DNA of 64,000 bases from an uncultured Paracoccaceae bacterium (GTDB lineage: Bacteria; Pseudomonadota; Alphaproteobacteria; Rhodobacterales; Rhodobacteraceae). This document shows positions 63,240 through 64,000 of the stretch, piece after piece (within the stretch, counting starts at the first letter, position 1; each line of letters opens with the position of its first letter). The notes under the pieces were generated by a model, which saw only the letters and a program-made list of their open reading frames with translations, was not told the origin of the DNA and ran no database searches. A program made the translations under genes and the position numbers. The stretch lies in NCBI GenBank assembly GCA_947494445.1, contig CANLVD010000002.1:248001-312000 (forward strand), given 5' to 3'.

Positions 63240-64000
63240 ATGTCGGAACAGGGTCCTCATGCTGATGGGACGGTTGGCAAGGCGCTCGATGTGCTGGAAG
63301 CCGTGGCCTCATTTGCCAAACCTGTAAGGTTTACTGAGCTTCTGGCGCTCGGCCACTGGCCCAAGGCCACGCTTTATCGGCTTTTGCAGACCCTGACCAA
63401 CCAGCGGATGCTGGCCCATGATCCGGCCACCAACACCTATTCGCTCGGCGTCAGACTGATTCGCCTCGCCCATGGTGCATGGCGACAGGCATCGCTGGCC
63501 CCGATCGCGGCGCCCTTCATCGATCAACTGTCCGCCGAGATCGGTGAAACCGTGCATCTGGCCCAGCTTGATCACGGACAGGTTCTGTATGTGGACAAGC
63601 GCAACGCGCTGAAGCCAATCGACATGTTTTCAGACGCAGGCAAGGTCGGACCGGCCTACTGCACCGGCGTGGGAAAGGCGATGCTCGCCTATCTGCCTCA
63701 GGACGATCTGGAAACCGCGCTGAAACAGCAATCCTTTCACCCCCACACAGATCACACGCTGGCCAGCCCGGAGCGCTTGAAGGCTGATCTGTGCGAAATC
63801 AGATCCAGTGGCATCTCGTTCGACCGACAGGAACATGAGCTTTCCATCATTTGCGTGGCCGTGCCGATTCTGGACCGGTCCGAACGTCCATTGGGCGCAA
63901 TTTCCGTGACAAGTTCCACGCTCAGACATTCACTGTCCGATCTGGAAGAATTTGCAGCCTCACTGAAACGAACCGCTGCCGATATTGCGGCAGAGGCACA
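63240..64000 (+). CDS. IclR-family regulator of the galactoside operon, partial at the right edge
   Basis: Starts at ATG 63240 (AGGGAACG upstream) and stays open to the window end, 253 codons, so it is nearly complete for the family. Helix-turn-helix near residues 30-50 (FTELLALGHWPKATLYRLLQ) and IclR effector-domain pattern GPAYCTGVGKAMLAYLP. It is divergent from the sugar operon, with two palindromes between, and probably represses it until a sugar or sugar acid binds. Confidence 0.9.
   Translation, partial: MSEQGPHADGTVGKALDVLEAVASFAKPVRFTELLALGHWPKATLYRLLQTLTNQRMLAHDPATNTYSLGVRLIRLAHGAWRQASLAPIAAPFIDQLSAEIGETVHLAQLDHGQVLYVDKRNALKPIDMFSDAGKVGPAYCTGVGKAMLAYLPQDDLETALKQQSFHPHTDHTLASPERLKADLCEIRSSGISFDRQEHELSIICVAVPILDRSERPLGAISVTSSTLRHSLSDLEEFAASLKRTAADIAAEA

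Overview
The window looks like a chromosomal segment of a marine alphaproteobacterium of the Rhodobacteraceae (Roseobacter group). The signs are a Tad-pilus locus, a MocR-type TauR next to xsc, pta and a SoeABC-like sulfite dehydrogenase, several glutamine-synthetase/DAO polyamine modules, a VPLPA-type sorting signal, high GC coding sequence, and a dispersed intergenic repeat of a type I associate with this family. Species cannot be assigned from the sequence alone. No rRNA, tRNA, CRISPR array, intact insertion sequence or phage was seen.

Layout. 1-5930 (+): 3' part of a Tad pilus assembly operon (tadZ end, tadA, tadB, tadC, two TPR lipoproteins, prepilin peptidase). 5905-9740: a polytopic membrane protein (-), an AAA ATPase and a beta-hydroxyacid-dehydrogenase-type reductase. 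9766-12880: helicase and PdeM of the ligase-associated DNA repair set. 12884-20272 (-): two glutamine-synthetase/DAO modules plus a ureohydrolase and an amide-hydrolase-like alpha/beta hydrolase, probably polyamine catabolism by gamma-glutamylation. 20405-21262 (+): SMP-30 lactonase.

21316-31248: a set of operons around an IclR regulator: DAO oxidase, cupin and omega-aminotransferase (-), the IclR gene, a TauABC-like ABC transporter with an unusual permease, and a membrane di-iron hydroxylase with its VanB-type reductase (+). Four related 17-bp sites (24471, 24657, 25743, 29154) precede these units. Together they look like one uncharacterised import-and-oxidation regulon, the best candidate for an undescribed system here.

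31457-33596: an acidic Asp-rich protein and an AT-rich stretch with two orphan small genes. 33597-50541: sulfonate metabolism: tauR, a VPLPA-type protein, a chemoreceptor, xsc, ackA, pta, citrate synthase, a membrane hydrolase, a TSUP anion exporter and soeABC. Xsc cleaves sulfoacetaldehyde to acetyl phosphate and sulfite; Pta moves the acetyl group to CoA; TSUP exports and SoeABC oxidises the sulfite. TauR-like box pairs with 21-22 bp spacing lie before tauR, xsc and TSUP-soeABC. No taurine aminotransferase (tpa) lies next to tauR.

50596-53648: DMT transporter, Nudix hydrolase, PhnD-like protein and fatty acid desaturase. 53713-63093 (-): an eight-gene galactoside operon (sugar-binding protein, two permeases, GH36, SDR sugar dehydrogenase, dgoK, dgoA, GH42), divergent from a second IclR gene (63240 to the right edge) with two palindromes in the gap. 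It feeds a De Ley-Doudoroff-type galactose route, but the galactonate dehydratase and the transporter ATPase are not in view.
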